Origin: Pseudomonas sp. SID14000
GTDB lineage: Bacteria > Pseudomonadota > Gammaproteobacteria > Pseudomonadales > Pseudomonadaceae
DNA: 64,000 nucleotides
Direction of reading: 5' to 3'
Assembly (NCBI RefSeq): GCF_002165135.1
Contig: NZ_NFZQ01000006.1
Location: forward strand, 186,001-250,000
Part shown: positions 1 to 9,516 of the stretch, piece by piece
How positions within the stretch are numbered: the first letter of the stretch is position 1
How the letters are laid out: each line of letters begins with the position of its first letter
Position numbers and translations under genes: made by a program
Notes under the pieces: model-generated
Databases searched by the model: none
Told to the model about the DNA's origin: nothing
What the model saw: the letters and a program-made list of their open reading frames with translations, nothing else

Positions 1-77
1 GCGAGCATGGTTTCGATGACCCGGTCGTCGACCGGAGTGGTGGCGGCGTAATCGAAGTAGAGCGGGGCGCTGGGCAT
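1..77 (-). CDS. cysteine desulfurase, N-terminal end (partial)
   Basis: Reading the minus strand from the ATG at 77 gives a protein beginning MPSAPLYFDYAATTPVDD, the typical N-terminus of IscS/NifS-type PLP-dependent cysteine desulfurases (family motif YxDxAATTP). The remainder lies outside the window, so only about 25 residues can be read and the PLP lysine and catalytic cysteine cannot be checked. It is distinct from the second, AT-rich cysteine desulfurase at 24602-25747. Confidence 0.75.
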   Translation of the reverse strand, partial: MPSAPLYFDYAATTPVDDRVIETML

Positions 78-270
78 TGGGGCGGGTCCGTGTCTGTCGC
101 AGTGAAATCGGCGATCGTTGGAGTAAGCGTACCCGCTGCCTTAGAGATATTTTTCGCTTCCTGTAGCTCTATTTTCACGTCATGTAGTAGTTCTTTCTAC
201 ATAATTAATTGCATATGGAATATTTTTCTCCTGGTGACGAAATATTCACTAGAGACCCTGGGTAACGTCT
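78..270. other. intergenic, AT-richer stretch
   Basis: A 193-base gap between the cysteine desulfurase start and the end of the LysR gene. It is clearly more AT-rich than the flanks (notably 180-245), as expected for a promoter region. I see no convincing gene; the 79-residue reading frame across it has no ribosome binding site or recognisable motif. Confidence 0.5.
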
Positions 271-1197
271 TCAGGCCGGTGCCGAGGCTTTTTCTTCCTC
301 GGCCACCACACGTTCGCACAACTCGGTGATCTGCTCGCGCATCCAGCGGTTGGCCGGATCCTGATCGGTGCTTTCATGCCAGTACAGGTGCGTTTCCAGC
401 GCTGGCACCTCCACCGGTAATGGCTGGTAACGCAACTGATGGCGGCGGGCGAAGCGCTCGGGGACGGTCATCGCCATGTCGGTCTGCTGCAACACCTGCG
501 AGGCCATCAGGTAATGCTGCGAGCGCAAGGCAACCTTGCGTTGCACGCCCATCTTGCCCAGGGCCAGGTCGACATAGCCCAGGCCGTTGCGCCGGCTGGA
601 GATATGGATGTGGGTCATGCCCAGGTAGCTGTCGAGGGTCAGCTTGCTGTCGGCCAGCGGGTGGCCCTGGCGCAGGGCGCAGACATAGCGGTCTTGCATC
701 AGCTTGACGTGGCGTACCTGCGGGTCGGTGTTCAATGGTGCGTCGATGGCGAAGTCCAGGCGGCCGGCGGCCAGTTCCTTGGTGGTCTCGCGGCGCTTGC
801 ACAGGAAGCTTTCGATCAGTACCGCAGGTGCCAGGCGGCGCAGGCGCTGGAACAGCGGCGGCAGGATCACCGCTTCGGTCAGGTCGGTCATGCTGATGCG
901 GAAGGTCTTGTTGGCCTGCTGCGGGTTGAAGATACGGCTTTCCTGCACCGATGTTCGCAGCAGGGCCAGGGCATTGCGCACCGGGCCGATGATGTTCTGC
1001 GCCATGGGCGTGGGCACCATGCCTTGGGCGGTGCGCACGAACAGCGGGTCGTTGAAGGTTTCACGCAGCCGCGAAAGGGCGTTGGATACTGCCGGCTGGG
1101 TGATGCCGACAATCTGCCCGGCGCGGGTCAGGTTGGCTTCGGTATAGATCGCATCGAACACGATGAACAGGTTGAGGTCGACCTTGCTGAGGTTCAT
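271..1197 (-). CDS. LysR-family transcriptional regulator
   Basis: A 308-residue protein of typical LysR length. Residues about 7-65 form the winged helix-turn-helix (LNLFIVFDAIYTEANLTRAG, then ITQPAVSNALSRLRETFNDPLFVR). The rest is the substrate-binding-like effector domain. It is transcribed divergently from the acyl-CoA dehydrogenase at 1339, the usual layout for a LysR activator and its target, so it probably controls that gene. The effector is unknown. The 140-base gap between them holds an AT-rich block (about 1217-1268) where an operator would be expected. Confidence 0.9.
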   Translation of the reverse strand: MNLSKVDLNLFIVFDAIYTEANLTRAGQIVGITQPAVSNALSRLRETFNDPLFVRTAQGMVPTPMAQNIIGPVRNALALLRTSVQESRIFNPQQANKTFRISMTDLTEAVILPPLFQRLRRLAPAVLIESFLCKRRETTKELAAGRLDFAIDAPLNTDPQVRHVKLMQDRYVCALRQGHPLADSKLTLDSYLGMTHIHISSRRNGLGYVDLALGKMGVQRKVALRSQHYLMASQVLQQTDMAMTVPERFARRHQLRYQPLPVEVPALETHLYWHESTDQDPANRWMREQITELCERVVAEEEKASAPA

Positions 1198-1338
1198 GGA
1201 CGCCGCTCTTTGTTGGAATTATGGGGCGATCATATATCGGTTATGAATGTTTATACACGCGGAAAATAGACTAGGTGGATGGGCCCAAGCTGCTCTAGGC
1301 TCTGGCCCATGTATTCCGAACCGTGAAGGTAGCCCCCG

Positions 1339-2568
1339 ATGGATTTCGCCTATTCGCCCAAGGTCCAGGCACTGCGTGAGCGCGTCAGCGCGTTCATGGA
1401 CGCCTATGTCTATCCAGCCGAGGCGGTGTTCGAGCGCCAGGTCGCCGAGGGCGACCGCTGGCAGCCCACCGCAATCATGGAAGAGCTCAAGGCCAAGGCC
1501 CGCGCCGAAGGGTTGTGGAACCTGTTCCTGCCAGAATCGGAATACGGCGCCGGCCTGAGCAACATGGAATACGCCCCGCTGGCGGAAATCATGGGGCGCT
1601 CTTTGCTCGGCCCGGAACCGTTCAACTGCTCGGCACCGGACACCGGCAACATGGAAGTGCTGGTGCGTTATGGCAGCACAGCGCAGAAGCGCCAGTGGCT
1701 GGAGCCGCTGCTACATGGCGAGATCCGGTCGGCATTCGCCATGACCGAACCGGACGTGGCCTCCTCGGATGCCACCAACATGGCCGCCACCGCCGTGCGT
1801 GACGGTGACCAATGGGTAATCAACGGCCGCAAATGGTGGACCTCCGGCGCTTGCGACCCACGCTGCAAGGTGATGATCTTCATGGGCCTGTCCAACCCTG
1901 AAGGGCCACGCCACCAGCAGCACTCGATGGTGCTGGTGCCCACCAATGCGCCCGGGGTGAAGATCGTCCGCCCGCTGCCGGTGTTCGGCTATGACGATGC
2001 TCCCCATGGCCACGCCGAGGTGCTTTTCGAGAACGTGCGGGTGCCATATGAGAACGTGATCCTGGGTGAGGGCCGTGGCTTCGAGATTGCCCAGGGGCGC
2101 CTGGGCCCTGGCCGTATCCACCACTGCATGCGCTCGATCGGCATGGCAGAGCGGGCGCTGGAGCTTATGTGCAAGCGTTCGGTGGAGCGTACTGCCTTCG
2201 GCAGGCCACTGGCGCGCCTGGGTGGCAACATCGACAAGATCGCCGACTCGCGCATGGAGATCGACATGGCCCGGCTGCTGACGCTGAAGGCGGCCTACAT
2301 GATGGACAGGGTCGGCAACAAGGTGGCCCGCAGCGAGATTGCGCAGATCAAGGTAGTGGCGCCGAACGTGGCACTGAAGGTGATCGACCGGGCGATCCAG
2401 ATTCATGGTGGGGCAGGGGTGAGTGGCGATTTCCCGCTGGCTTACATGTACGCCATGCAACGCGCCTTGCGCCTGGCCGACGGGCCAGATGAAGTGCACC
2501 GGGCGGCGATCGGCAAGTATGAGATCGGCAAGTACGTGCCGGCGGAGATGATGCGTAGCGGACGATGA
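1339..2568 (+). CDS. acyl-CoA dehydrogenase family protein
   Basis: A 409-residue FAD-dependent acyl-CoA dehydrogenase of usual length. Visible family features are the [16 protein letters not shown] flavin/substrate segment (about 133-148), the GRKWWTSGA segment following it, and a C-terminal [21 protein letters not shown] stretch typical of the ACAD10/11-like and FadE-like bacterial branch. It should catalyse alpha,beta-dehydrogenation of an acyl-CoA and pass electrons to ETF. The start follows AAGGTAG at good spacing. The chain length or branched substrate cannot be told from sequence. A divergent LysR gene probably regulates it. Confidence 0.9.
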   Translation: MDFAYSPKVQALRERVSAFMDAYVYPAEAVFERQVAEGDRWQPTAIMEELKAKARAEGLWNLFLPESEYGAGLSNMEYAPLAEIMGRSLLGPEPFNCSAPDTGNMEVLVRYGSTAQKRQWLEPLLHGEIRSAFAMTEPDVASSDATNMAATAVRDGDQWVINGRKWWTSGACDPRCKVMIFMGLSNPEGPRHQQHSMVLVPTNAPGVKIVRPLPVFGYDDAPHGHAEVLFENVRVPYENVILGEGRGFEIAQGRLGPGRIHHCMRSIGMAERALELMCKRSVERTAFGRPLARLGGNIDKIADSRMEIDMARLLTLKAAYMMDRVGNKVARSEIAQIKVVAPNVALKVIDRAIQIHGGAGVSGDFPLAYMYAMQRALRLADGPDEVHRAAIGKYEIGKYVPAEMMRSGR

Positions 2569-2584
2569 TTTACCGGCTTGTTCC

Positions 2585-2616
2585 GGCCTCTTCGCGGGCT
2601 TGCCCGCGAAGAGGCC
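2585..2616. terminator. REP-like hairpin between convergent genes
   Basis: Perfect 15-base arms, ggcctcttcgcgggc and its complement, with a 2-base loop. It lies between the converging acyl-CoA dehydrogenase and TerC genes and could end transcription from both sides. It carries the same core as the REP elements elsewhere in the window. Confidence 0.6.
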
Positions 2617-2645
2617 CTTGAAGGCTCACTGGTTCCTCTGGATGG

Positions 2646-3710
2646 TCAGACCCGCATCTGCGGGTCTTCCTCCTTCTCGCTGACTGTGCGATCGGCATTT
2701 GAAGGCTGCCTGGATTGAGCCTCCTTGCTTTCCGGCTTCTCCCCCCGCGTCTTGAGCAACGAAACCACCACCCCACCCAGCAACAACCCGAACGTCACCC
2801 CCAACGACAGCAACGCCGGCACCTTACCCACCATGCCGTGGTAGAAGATTTTGCAGCCAATGAAGATCAACACCAGCGCCAGCGCATACTTGAGGTACAC
2901 GAACCGGTGCATCAGCGCGGCCAGCGCGAAGTACAGCGAGCGCAAGCCAAGGATGGCAAATATGTTCGAGGTGTAGACGATGAACGGGTCCTGGGTGATG
3001 GCGAAGATTGCCGGCACGCTGTCGACGGCGAACACCAGGTCGGCCAGTTCGATCAACACCAGCGCCATGAACAGCGGGGTGGCGTAGCGTAGTGCCTTGT
3101 GCTGCCCGGGCGGGGTCTGGTGCACGAAGAAGTGCGAGCCGTGGATCTGCTCGGTGACCCGCATGTGCCGGCGCACGAACTTCAGGATCGGGTTGTTGGC
3201 CAGGTCGGGACGGCTGTCTTCCTTCGACAGCGCCATCTTCACCCCGGTAAACAGCAGGAAGGCTCCAAAGATGTACAGCACCCAGGCGAAGTTCTGCACC
3301 AGCGCCGCGCCCACGCCGATCATTATCGCCCGCAGGAACACTACCCCGAGGATGCCCCAGAACAGCACGCGGTGCTGGTAGCGGCGGGGGATAGCGAAAT
3401 AGCCGAAGATCATCGCCATGACGAACACGTTGTCCATCGACAGCGACTGCTCGACCAGGAACCCGGTGTAGAACTCCAGCGCCGATTGCGCGCCCAACTG
3501 GTACCAGACTCCGGCACCGAATAGCACGCCGACGCTGAAATAGCCCGAATACAGCAGCAGGCTTTCGCGCATTTCGATTTCCCGGTCGTGGCGGTGCAGC
3601 ACGCCCAGGTCGAGTACCAGCAATCCGATGACGATGGCCATGAATACCAGCCACAACCAGGTGCTGGTACCGAGGAACGAGGTGGTGAGGAATGCTTGTA
3701 GAGCTGTCAT
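2646..3710 (-). CDS. TerC-family integral membrane protein (Alx/YegH-like)
   Basis: A 354-residue polytopic membrane protein. The start at 3710 is chosen because GGAGGGGCTC precedes the ATG; a longer frame exists upstream but reads through the leader. The N-terminal half has several hydrophobic helices. Conserved acidic TerC signatures are visible: LLVLDLGVLHR near the N-terminus, QSLSMDNVFV in the middle, and ADLVFAVDSVPAIFAIT in the second repeat. The family is linked to metal ion export (manganese in Alx and related proteins). The polar C-terminus (about 325-354) is charged and probably cytoplasmic. It is monocistronic, and its substrate is inferred only from family. Confidence 0.88.
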   Translation of the reverse strand: MTALQAFLTTSFLGTSTWLWLVFMAIVIGLLVLDLGVLHRHDREIEMRESLLLYSGYFSVGVLFGAGVWYQLGAQSALEFYTGFLVEQSLSMDNVFVMAMIFGYFAIPRRYQHRVLFWGILGVVFLRAIMIGVGAALVQNFAWVLYIFGAFLLFTGVKMALSKEDSRPDLANNPILKFVRRHMRVTEQIHGSHFFVHQTPPGQHKALRYATPLFMALVLIELADLVFAVDSVPAIFAITQDPFIVYTSNIFAILGLRSLYFALAALMHRFVYLKYALALVLIFIGCKIFYHGMVGKVPALLSLGVTFGLLLGGVVVSLLKTRGEKPESKEAQSRQPSNADRTVSEKEEDPQMRV

Positions 3711-3893
3711 GAGCCCCTCCTTGAATGTCGACGTTGCATGGCAACAGTGATCCGACATGGCGGCCTGGCAGCCGTCAGAGGGGCCCGGTATCACATGGGC
3801 TTGAGCCTAGACCCGTTTGCCGGTGATGCCGAATGGGGAGCTGTTACATTTCTTTGCCAGGCAAGGCGTACAGGGATTTGGGCCGCTTTCGGA

Positions 3894-5201
3894 TCAATAC
3901 ACCCACACTTCCACCCGACGATTACGCAACCGCCCTTGCTCCAGCTCGTTCCCTGCCACTGGCAGTTCATCCCCCATCCCCGTCACCTCCAGCACCTCCA
4001 CGCCATCGCGCGCCAGTTCACGGCGCACCGCCTGGGCCCGCAGGCGGGAGAGCAGGGCGGCTCGACCGGGTGTCTCCTTGGGGTCGCCAAAGCCCACCAG
4101 CACCGCCCTGCGCTGCAGCTTGCCAGCCTGGCGGAGGTAGTCGGCCACCCGCTGCACATCGCGTAGGGCTTTGTTGTCGAGGCTGGCGCTGCCTTCCTGG
4201 AAGCGGAAGTTCACGCTCAAGCGCTGCGCCTGCTGGGCCAGGGTGCGGTAACGCGGCGGCATGTCGGCCTGGGGGGCTACAGGTTGGGCCTTGATCTGCT
4301 GCGAAACGAAACCCTGCTGGGCGACGATCGCCTGACCCGCCGGGCTCTGGGCGAAATCGGCCAAGGCCCTGGCCTGGGGCTTGGGGTTGGCCGGCAGGTA
4401 GAAATACAGGCGCCGCGATAGCGGGTAGTCCTCGCTGGCTACCAGTGCACGCGCCGGCAGCATGGCCGGCGCATCCCCCTCGGCCACCGCCAGCACCTTG
4501 GTCCCGTGCACCGCCGCCAGGCTGGTGAAGCCGATGGCTTGGCGATCGGCACCCACTCGCACGGCCAGCTCGTCGCTGGACTCGAAACGCTCAGCATTGG
4601 CAGAAAGCTCGCCGTGCTGAGGCTCCAGCACCAGCGCCTTGAAGGTCTCAAAGGTGCCGGAGCGGTCGTCACGGGCGTACAGGTGGATGGCCCCACCACT
4701 GACGCCCAGTTGTTCCCAGCGCTGGATCTGCCCCGAGAAAACCTGCGCCAGTTGCCGGGTGGTGAGCTGCGGTAGCGGGTTGTCGGGATGAACGATGACT
4801 GCGACGCCATCCAGGCCGATGACTTGTTCGGTGGCAGCGGCACGCAGGTCGCCCAAAGCCTGCAGTTGGCGTACTTCGCTGTCGTTGATTGGCCGCGAAG
4901 CGGCGGCCAGGTCGGCCTCGCCATGGCCCAGGGCAACGAAGCCGGTGCTGGAACCGTGGGCTGCGATGTCGATGCGCAAAGGTTGGCCGTGTGCATCGCG
5001 AGCGGTTATGACCGTCTCGTTGGCCAGCTTGCCCGGGTGTTGCTCAATGGCGGTAGCTTGCTGTGCGCGCAATTGCCCCTGCACCAGCGCCGGCAGCAAG
5101 GCCGCGCCAATGGTGTTGGAGCCTTGCACGCGCAGGTGCGCGGGCGCGGCCAGGGTCGCCAGCGGTAGCAGGGTGAACAGCAAGACAAGCAGGCGGGGCA
5201 T
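3894..5201 (-). CDS. phosphate-binding (PstS-like) protein fused to an OmpA-type peptidoglycan-binding domain
   Basis: A 435-residue exported protein with a clear signal peptide (MPRLLVLLFTLLPLATLAA). Residues about 20-300 are a PstS-like periplasmic domain (RVQGSNTIG, GHGEADLAAASRPI, DDRSGTFETFKALVL). Residues about 325-435 are an OmpA/MotB-like domain ending in GRLRNRRVEVWVY. The combination suggests a phosphate- or oxyanion-binding protein held at the peptidoglycan rather than delivering ligand to an ABC permease. No pstCAB genes are nearby, so it stands alone. A large hairpin separates it from the upstream ABC genes. Confidence 0.85.
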   Translation of the reverse strand: MPRLLVLLFTLLPLATLAAPAHLRVQGSNTIGAALLPALVQGQLRAQQATAIEQHPGKLANETVITARDAHGQPLRIDIAAHGSSTGFVALGHGEADLAAASRPINDSEVRQLQALGDLRAAATEQVIGLDGVAVIVHPDNPLPQLTTRQLAQVFSGQIQRWEQLGVSGGAIHLYARDDRSGTFETFKALVLEPQHGELSANAERFESSDELAVRVGADRQAIGFTSLAAVHGTKVLAVAEGDAPAMLPARALVASEDYPLSRRLYFYLPANPKPQARALADFAQSPAGQAIVAQQGFVSQQIKAQPVAPQADMPPRYRTLAQQAQRLSVNFRFQEGSASLDNKALRDVQRVADYLRQAGKLQRRAVLVGFGDPKETPGRAALLSRLRAQAVRRELARDGVEVLEVTGMGDELPVAGNELEQGRLRNRRVEVWVY

Positions 5202-5279
5202 GCCGGAAGGCCTATGGCATAGGGTTGGCCGGCAGATTACGACAGTGGCGTGATGTTAATGTGACGGTGTTGCTCACAT

Positions 5280-5369
5280 CTTGAGTCGTGCAGCGCCTGG
5301 TAGATCGAGCGCCGCCCGCGAAGCGCCGCGCGGGCGGCGCTCGATCTGCCAGCCGCCGCACGACTCAAG
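5280..5369. repeat. nested inverted repeat / strong hairpin
   Basis: Outer arms cttgagtcgtgc (from 5280) and gcacgactcaag (to 5369) enclose a GC-rich inner palindrome built on gatcgagcgccgccc / gggcggcgctcgatc. The inner unit has the same core as the 63.5 kb inverted repeat. It lies just after the ABC ATPase gene and probably ends that transcript. Confidence 0.75.
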
Positions 5370-5372
5370 ACG

Positions 5373-6521
5373 TCAATGCGCCCCGGCAGACTTGCTCAGG
5401 TCACTTTCTGCCCACTCGGTATAAATGCACGCATCCGCCACCGCCCAGCGCACCTTCACGGTCTCCCCCGGCTGCATCGGCATGCCCGCCGCCGACAGCG
5501 CCTTCACCGTCAGCTCGGTACCGCCCGCGGTCATCACATGGCAGGTCTGGCTCTCGCCCAGGAACAGCACTTCGCCAACCTTGGCGCTGACCTCGTTCCA
5601 GCCCGCCGGCAGCGGCTCGCGCTTGGCCTGTTCGGTGGTCAGGGCCAGGGCCTTTTCCGGGCGCACCATGATCAGTGCATCCTGCGAGGCGGCCAGGCCC
5701 GGGGTCAGGCGAATGGCCACCGGCTGGCCCTCGAAGCTGCCCGCGCCATTGCTGCTGGCCTTGACCCGCAGGAAGTTGGAGTTGCCCAGGAACGAGGCGA
5801 CGAAGGCATTCGGCGGGTTCTGGTACAGGTCGTAACCGGTGCCCAGGCCGACGATCTTGCCGTGACTGAAGATGGCGATGCGCTGGGACAGGCGCATGGC
5901 TTCTTCCTGGTCGTGGGTGACGTAGACGATGGTGATGCCCAGGCGCCGGTGCAACTGGCGCAGTTCGTCCTGCAGGTCTTCGCGCAGCTTCTTGTCCAGC
6001 GCGCCGAGCGGCTCGTCCATCAGCAGGATGCGCGGCTCGTACACCAGCGCCCGGGCAATCGCCACGCGCTGTTGCTGCCCACCGGACATCTGCGACGGCT
6101 TGCGGTGGGCGAACTTCTCCAGCTGCACCAGCTTGAGCATGGCATCGACGCGTTTGGCGGTTTCGCTGGCGCCGAGCTTGCGGATGGCCAGCGGGAAGCC
6201 GATGTTGTCGCGCACGTTCAGGTGCGGGAACAGCGAATAGCGCTGGAACACCATGCCGATGTCACGCTTGTGTGGCGGCACGTTGACCAGTGACTGGCCA
6301 TCGACCAGGATTTCGCCACTACTCGGCGTTTCAAAGCCAGCGAGCATCGACAGGGTGGTGGACTTGCCCGAGCCGCTGGAGCCGAGGAAGGTCAGGAACT
6401 CGCCGTCCTGGATTTCCAGGTCGAGGTTGTCCACGGCGGTGAAGTCGCCGTAGTGCTTGTTCAGGCCGCGCAGGCTGACCAGGGTCTTGCCGTGCGCGTT
6501 TTCTTTGATCACTGCACTCAT
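5373..6521 (-). CDS. polyamine-type ABC transporter, ATP-binding protein (PotA-like)
   Basis: A 382-residue ATPase. It has Walker A GSSGSGKST, signature MSGGQQQRVAIARAL and Walker B ILLMDEPLGALD, followed by a C-terminal TOBE domain (about 280-375). The start at 6521 has GGAG upstream; a longer frame overlaps the permease tail. It is the last gene of a four-gene minus-strand operon (binding protein, two permeases, ATPase) of the spermidine/putrescine class. The exact substrate is not readable; related systems import putrescine, spermidine, opines or amino acid derivatives. Confidence 0.9.
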   Translation of the reverse strand: MSAVIKENAHGKTLVSLRGLNKHYGDFTAVDNLDLEIQDGEFLTFLGSSGSGKSTTLSMLAGFETPSSGEILVDGQSLVNVPPHKRDIGMVFQRYSLFPHLNVRDNIGFPLAIRKLGASETAKRVDAMLKLVQLEKFAHRKPSQMSGGQQQRVAIARALVYEPRILLMDEPLGALDKKLREDLQDELRQLHRRLGITIVYVTHDQEEAMRLSQRIAIFSHGKIVGLGTGYDLYQNPPNAFVASFLGNSNFLRVKASSNGAGSFEGQPVAIRLTPGLAASQDALIMVRPEKALALTTEQAKREPLPAGWNEVSAKVGEVLFLGESQTCHVMTAGGTELTVKALSAAGMPMQPGETVKVRWAVADACIYTEWAESDLSKSAGAH

Positions 6522-6540
6522 TGTTGTTTTCTCCGTGCGC

Positions 6541-7350
6541 TCAGGCGTTGGCTTCGGTGCGCCGGCGCAAGGCGGCGGCAATGAACATGACAAGCAGCGA
6601 CAGGCCGATCAGCAGGGTCGAGGCCACGGCTATGACCGGGCTGAGATCCTGGCGCAGGGTGGTCCACATCTTCACTGGCAGGGTCTGCAGGTCGGGGCTG
6701 GCCATCATCACGCTCAGCACCACTTCATCCCACGACACCAGGAAGGCGAACAGGCCGCCGGCGATCATCCCCGGGCGAATCGCCGGGAAGGTCACCCTGA
6801 AGATCGCCTGCAGGCGCGACGCGCCGCAGATCACCGCGGCATCCTCGATCGACTGGTCGAACAGCTTCAGCGAGTTGATGATCGAAATGATGGTGAAGGG
6901 CAGGGCGACGATCACGTGGCTGACCACGAAGGCGAACAGCGTGCCGGTGTAGCCAAGCTTGAGGAACAGCGCGTACACCGCCACGGCAATGATCACCAGT
7001 GGCACGATCATCGGCATGGTGAACAGCCCGTACAGCAGCTCGCGGCCGGGGAAGCGGCCACGCACCAGGGCGAACGCGGTGGGCAGGCCGAGCAGCACGG
7101 CAGCGATGGTGGTCAGCACGGCCACCTTCAGGCTGGCCAGCGCGGCGTCCATCCACTCCGGGTTGGAGAAGAACTGGCCGTACCACTTGAAGGTCCAGCC
7201 TGGTGGCGGGAACACCAGCCACTGCGACGAGCCGAACGACAGCAACACGATGAACACTACCGGCAGCAGCAGGAAGGCCGCGATGACCCCGGTGGTCAGG
7301 TACAGGCCCGTACGTAGCGGGCGGCCCATGGCATTGGGAGACAGGAGCAT
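6541..7350 (-). CDS. ABC transporter permease (PotC-like)
   Basis: A 269-residue inner membrane protein with about six transmembrane segments and the inner-membrane EAA-type loop (IEDAAVICGASRLQAIFRVTFP), which contacts the ATPase. The start has GAGGTAAACC before it. It lies 6 bases after the partner permease and 20 bases before the ATPase gene, so it is co-translated with them. It is the second permease of the polyamine-type importer. Confidence 0.9.
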   Translation of the reverse strand: MLLSPNAMGRPLRTGLYLTTGVIAAFLLLPVVFIVLLSFGSSQWLVFPPPGWTFKWYGQFFSNPEWMDAALASLKVAVLTTIAAVLLGLPTAFALVRGRFPGRELLYGLFTMPMIVPLVIIAVAVYALFLKLGYTGTLFAFVVSHVIVALPFTIISIINSLKLFDQSIEDAAVICGASRLQAIFRVTFPAIRPGMIAGGLFAFLVSWDEVVLSVMMASPDLQTLPVKMWTTLRQDLSPVIAVASTLLIGLSLLVMFIAAALRRRTEANA

Positions 7351-7356
7351 GGCGGT

Positions 7357-8274
7357 TTACCTCGCGTTGCCAACCGGGGATTCCGGCTGCAGCTTCAGGT
7401 ACAGGTAGAAGAGCACCAGGGTGATCACCACCAGCAGTGCGGCGGCGGCGCTGGCCAGGCCCCAGTTGAGGAACGACTGCACCTGCTGGATGATGAATTC
7501 GGGCAGCATCATGTTTTGCGCACCGCCCAGCAGGGCCGGGGTGACGTAGTAACCGAGCGACATCACGAACACCATCAGTGCTCCGGAGAACAGCCCCGAG
7601 CGGCACAGCGGCAGGAACACCTTCCAGAAATTGGTCCACGGGCTGGCACCGCAAATCGAGCCGGCCTGCAGCACCATCGGGTCGATGGCGTGCATGGTCG
7701 CCTGCAACGGCAGCACGATGAACGGGATCATGATGTAGCTCATGCCGATCACCACACCGGTCAGGTTGTGCACCATTTCCAGCGGGGCATCGATGATACC
7801 CATGGCCATCAACGCCTTGTTGATCACCCCGGAGCTCTGCAGCAGCACTAGCCACGAGTAGGTGCGCGCCAGCAGGCTGGTCCACATCGACAGCAGCACG
7901 ATGTTCAGCAACCAGCGGCCCCAGCCCTTGGGCACCAGGGTTATTGCCCAGGCCAGCGGAAAGCCCAGCAGCACGCTGATCAGGGTGACCACGCCGGCCA
8001 CCGAGAAGGTGTTGAACAGCACTCGCGCATAAGCCGAGTTGGCGAACAGCTGCTCGTAGTTGCCCAGGCCCGGCGTTGGCTCCAGCACCCCACGCAGCAA
8101 CAGGCCTGCCAGCGGGGCGAAGAAGAACAGGCCGAGGAACAGCAGGGCCGGCAGCAGGTTGCGGCTGCCTTTCCAACGTTGGCCCAGGCTGACGCGACGG
8201 GGGGCTGCTTCCGGAGCGCCGGTGCCCGTGGGGGCACCTTGTGCATTGTGCAGGGCGTTGATGGCGACTTTCAT
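7357..8274 (-). CDS. ABC transporter permease (PotB-like)
   Basis: A 305-residue permease. The ATG at 8274 overlaps the stop of the binding-protein gene as ATGA, which fixes the start; an upstream GTG at 8286 is less likely. The N-terminal 40 residues are polar and cytoplasmic, followed by about six membrane helices and the EAA-type loop (LQAGSICGASPWTNFWKVFLP). It forms the channel with the PotC-like subunit. Confidence 0.9.
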   Translation of the reverse strand: MKVAINALHNAQGAPTGTGAPEAAPRRVSLGQRWKGSRNLLPALLFLGLFFFAPLAGLLLRGVLEPTPGLGNYEQLFANSAYARVLFNTFSVAGVVTLISVLLGFPLAWAITLVPKGWGRWLLNIVLLSMWTSLLARTYSWLVLLQSSGVINKALMAMGIIDAPLEMVHNLTGVVIGMSYIMIPFIVLPLQATMHAIDPMVLQAGSICGASPWTNFWKVFLPLCRSGLFSGALMVFVMSLGYYVTPALLGGAQNMMLPEFIIQQVQSFLNWGLASAAAALLVVITLVLFYLYLKLQPESPVGNAR

Positions 8275-9296
8275 TTGACCAGCCACTCATTCCAGCGGGC
8301 TGCGATGGCCTGGCCGTTCTTGGCCCAGTAGGCGAAGTCGAGAGTGACCTGGTCCTGGGCATAGGCGGTCGGCAGGTTCTGCGCGAGGTCTTTGTCGAGT
8401 TTGGCCACGCTATCGACGTTCACCGGCGCGTAGGCGGTCTTGTTGGCGAACTCGGCCTGGCCTTCGGCGCTGCTGGCGTGGGCCAGGAACTTCATGGCTG
8501 CATCCTTGTTCCTGGCGCCTTTGGGGATGACCAGGAAGTCGGCCATGACCAGGTTCTGCTTCCAGCTCACGCCCACCGGTGCGCCGTCTTGCTGCAGGGC
8601 ATAGACGCGGCCGTTCCAGAACTGGCCGAGCGAGGCCTCACCCGAGGCCAGCAGCTGCTGCGACTGGGCACCACCGCCCCACCAGACGATGTCTTTCTTG
8701 ATGGTGTCGAGCTTCTTGAAGGCGCGATCCAGGTCCAGCGGGTACAGCTTGTCAGGGGCTACGCCGTCGGCCAGCAGGGCCAGTTCCAGTACGCCGGGGC
8801 TGGGCCATTTGTACAGGGCACGCTTGCCGGGGTAGGCCTTGGTATCGAACAGTGCGCTCCAGTCCACCGGCTTGTTGGTTCCGAGCTTGCCTTCGTTGTA
8901 GCCAAGCACGAAGGAGAAGAAGAACGAGCCGACGCCATGGTCGGAAACGAAGCGCGGGTCGATCTTGTCGCGCTTGATCTGGTTGAAATCCAAGGGTTCG
9001 AGCAGGCCTTCGCTGGCGGCACGCAGGGCGAAGTCGGCTTCGACGTCGACCACGTCCCACTGCACGTTACCGCTCTCGACCATGGCCTTGAGCTTGCCGT
9101 AGTCGGTGGGGCCGTCCTGGACGACCTTGATGTCGGTGGCTTTGGTGAAGGGTGCGGCCCACGCTTCTTTCTGGGCGTCCTGGGTGGTGCCGCCCCAGCT
9201 GACGAAGTTCAGGCTGTCGGCGGCCTGGGAGGCCTGACATGCCAGGGTCAGCAGGCTGGCGGACAGCACTGCGGTTACACGTTTGCTCAACAGCAT
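8271..9296 (-). CDS. ABC transporter periplasmic substrate-binding protein (PotD-like)
   Basis: A 341-residue protein with a signal peptide (MLLSKRVTAVLSASLLTLACQASQA, cleavage before AD). The mature domain begins LNFVSWGGTTQDAQKEAW and resembles PotD/PotF-type binding proteins, with conserved Trp and acidic residues (VDVEADFALRAASEGLLEP). The start at 9296 follows GAGGGCGTAACC. It is first in the transporter operon, so it is probably made in excess. A palindrome-like site upstream (9445-9458) resembles the operator of the neighbouring ribBX gene. Confidence 0.9.
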   Translation of the reverse strand: MLLSKRVTAVLSASLLTLACQASQAADSLNFVSWGGTTQDAQKEAWAAPFTKATDIKVVQDGPTDYGKLKAMVESGNVQWDVVDVEADFALRAASEGLLEPLDFNQIKRDKIDPRFVSDHGVGSFFFSFVLGYNEGKLGTNKPVDWSALFDTKAYPGKRALYKWPSPGVLELALLADGVAPDKLYPLDLDRAFKKLDTIKKDIVWWGGGAQSQQLLASGEASLGQFWNGRVYALQQDGAPVGVSWKQNLVMADFLVIPKGARNKDAAMKFLAHASSAEGQAEFANKTAYAPVNVDSVAKLDKDLAQNLPTAYAQDQVTLDFAYWAKNGQAIAARWNEWLVK

Positions 9297-9444
9297 GGTT
9301 ACGCCCTCGTTGCTTTTTGTTATTCGAGGCGGGGCTTGTGGTGCGCCCGCCAACAGTGTTCGGGGAGCAGCTAAAACAAAGTGTCTTGTGGCCGTTTTTG
9401 ATTGTGAGTACAGGCCTGTAGGTTTAAGGTCTACGGGATATCAT

Positions 9445-9458
9445 ATTATGGTATTCCA
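9445..9458. promoter_or_regulatory. candidate GntR-type operator upstream of the ABC operon
   Basis: The sequence attatggtattcca matches 13 of 14 bases of attatggtatacca at 10774-10787 upstream of ribBX. The TGGTATNCCA core fits operators of FCD-type GntR regulators. It lies about 150 bases upstream of the binding-protein start. Confidence 0.45.
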
Positions 9459-9516
9459 AACTTTTGGCAAGAGCCATGAGGCTACCGGCCATCACTCCGT
9501 CCTTTCAGAAACTGCG

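Noticed and set aside
3711..3880. yybP-ykoY manganese riboswitch before the TerC gene
   Set aside because: TerC genes often carry one, but I could not find the conserved GGGGAGUAG core or matching helices in this leader.
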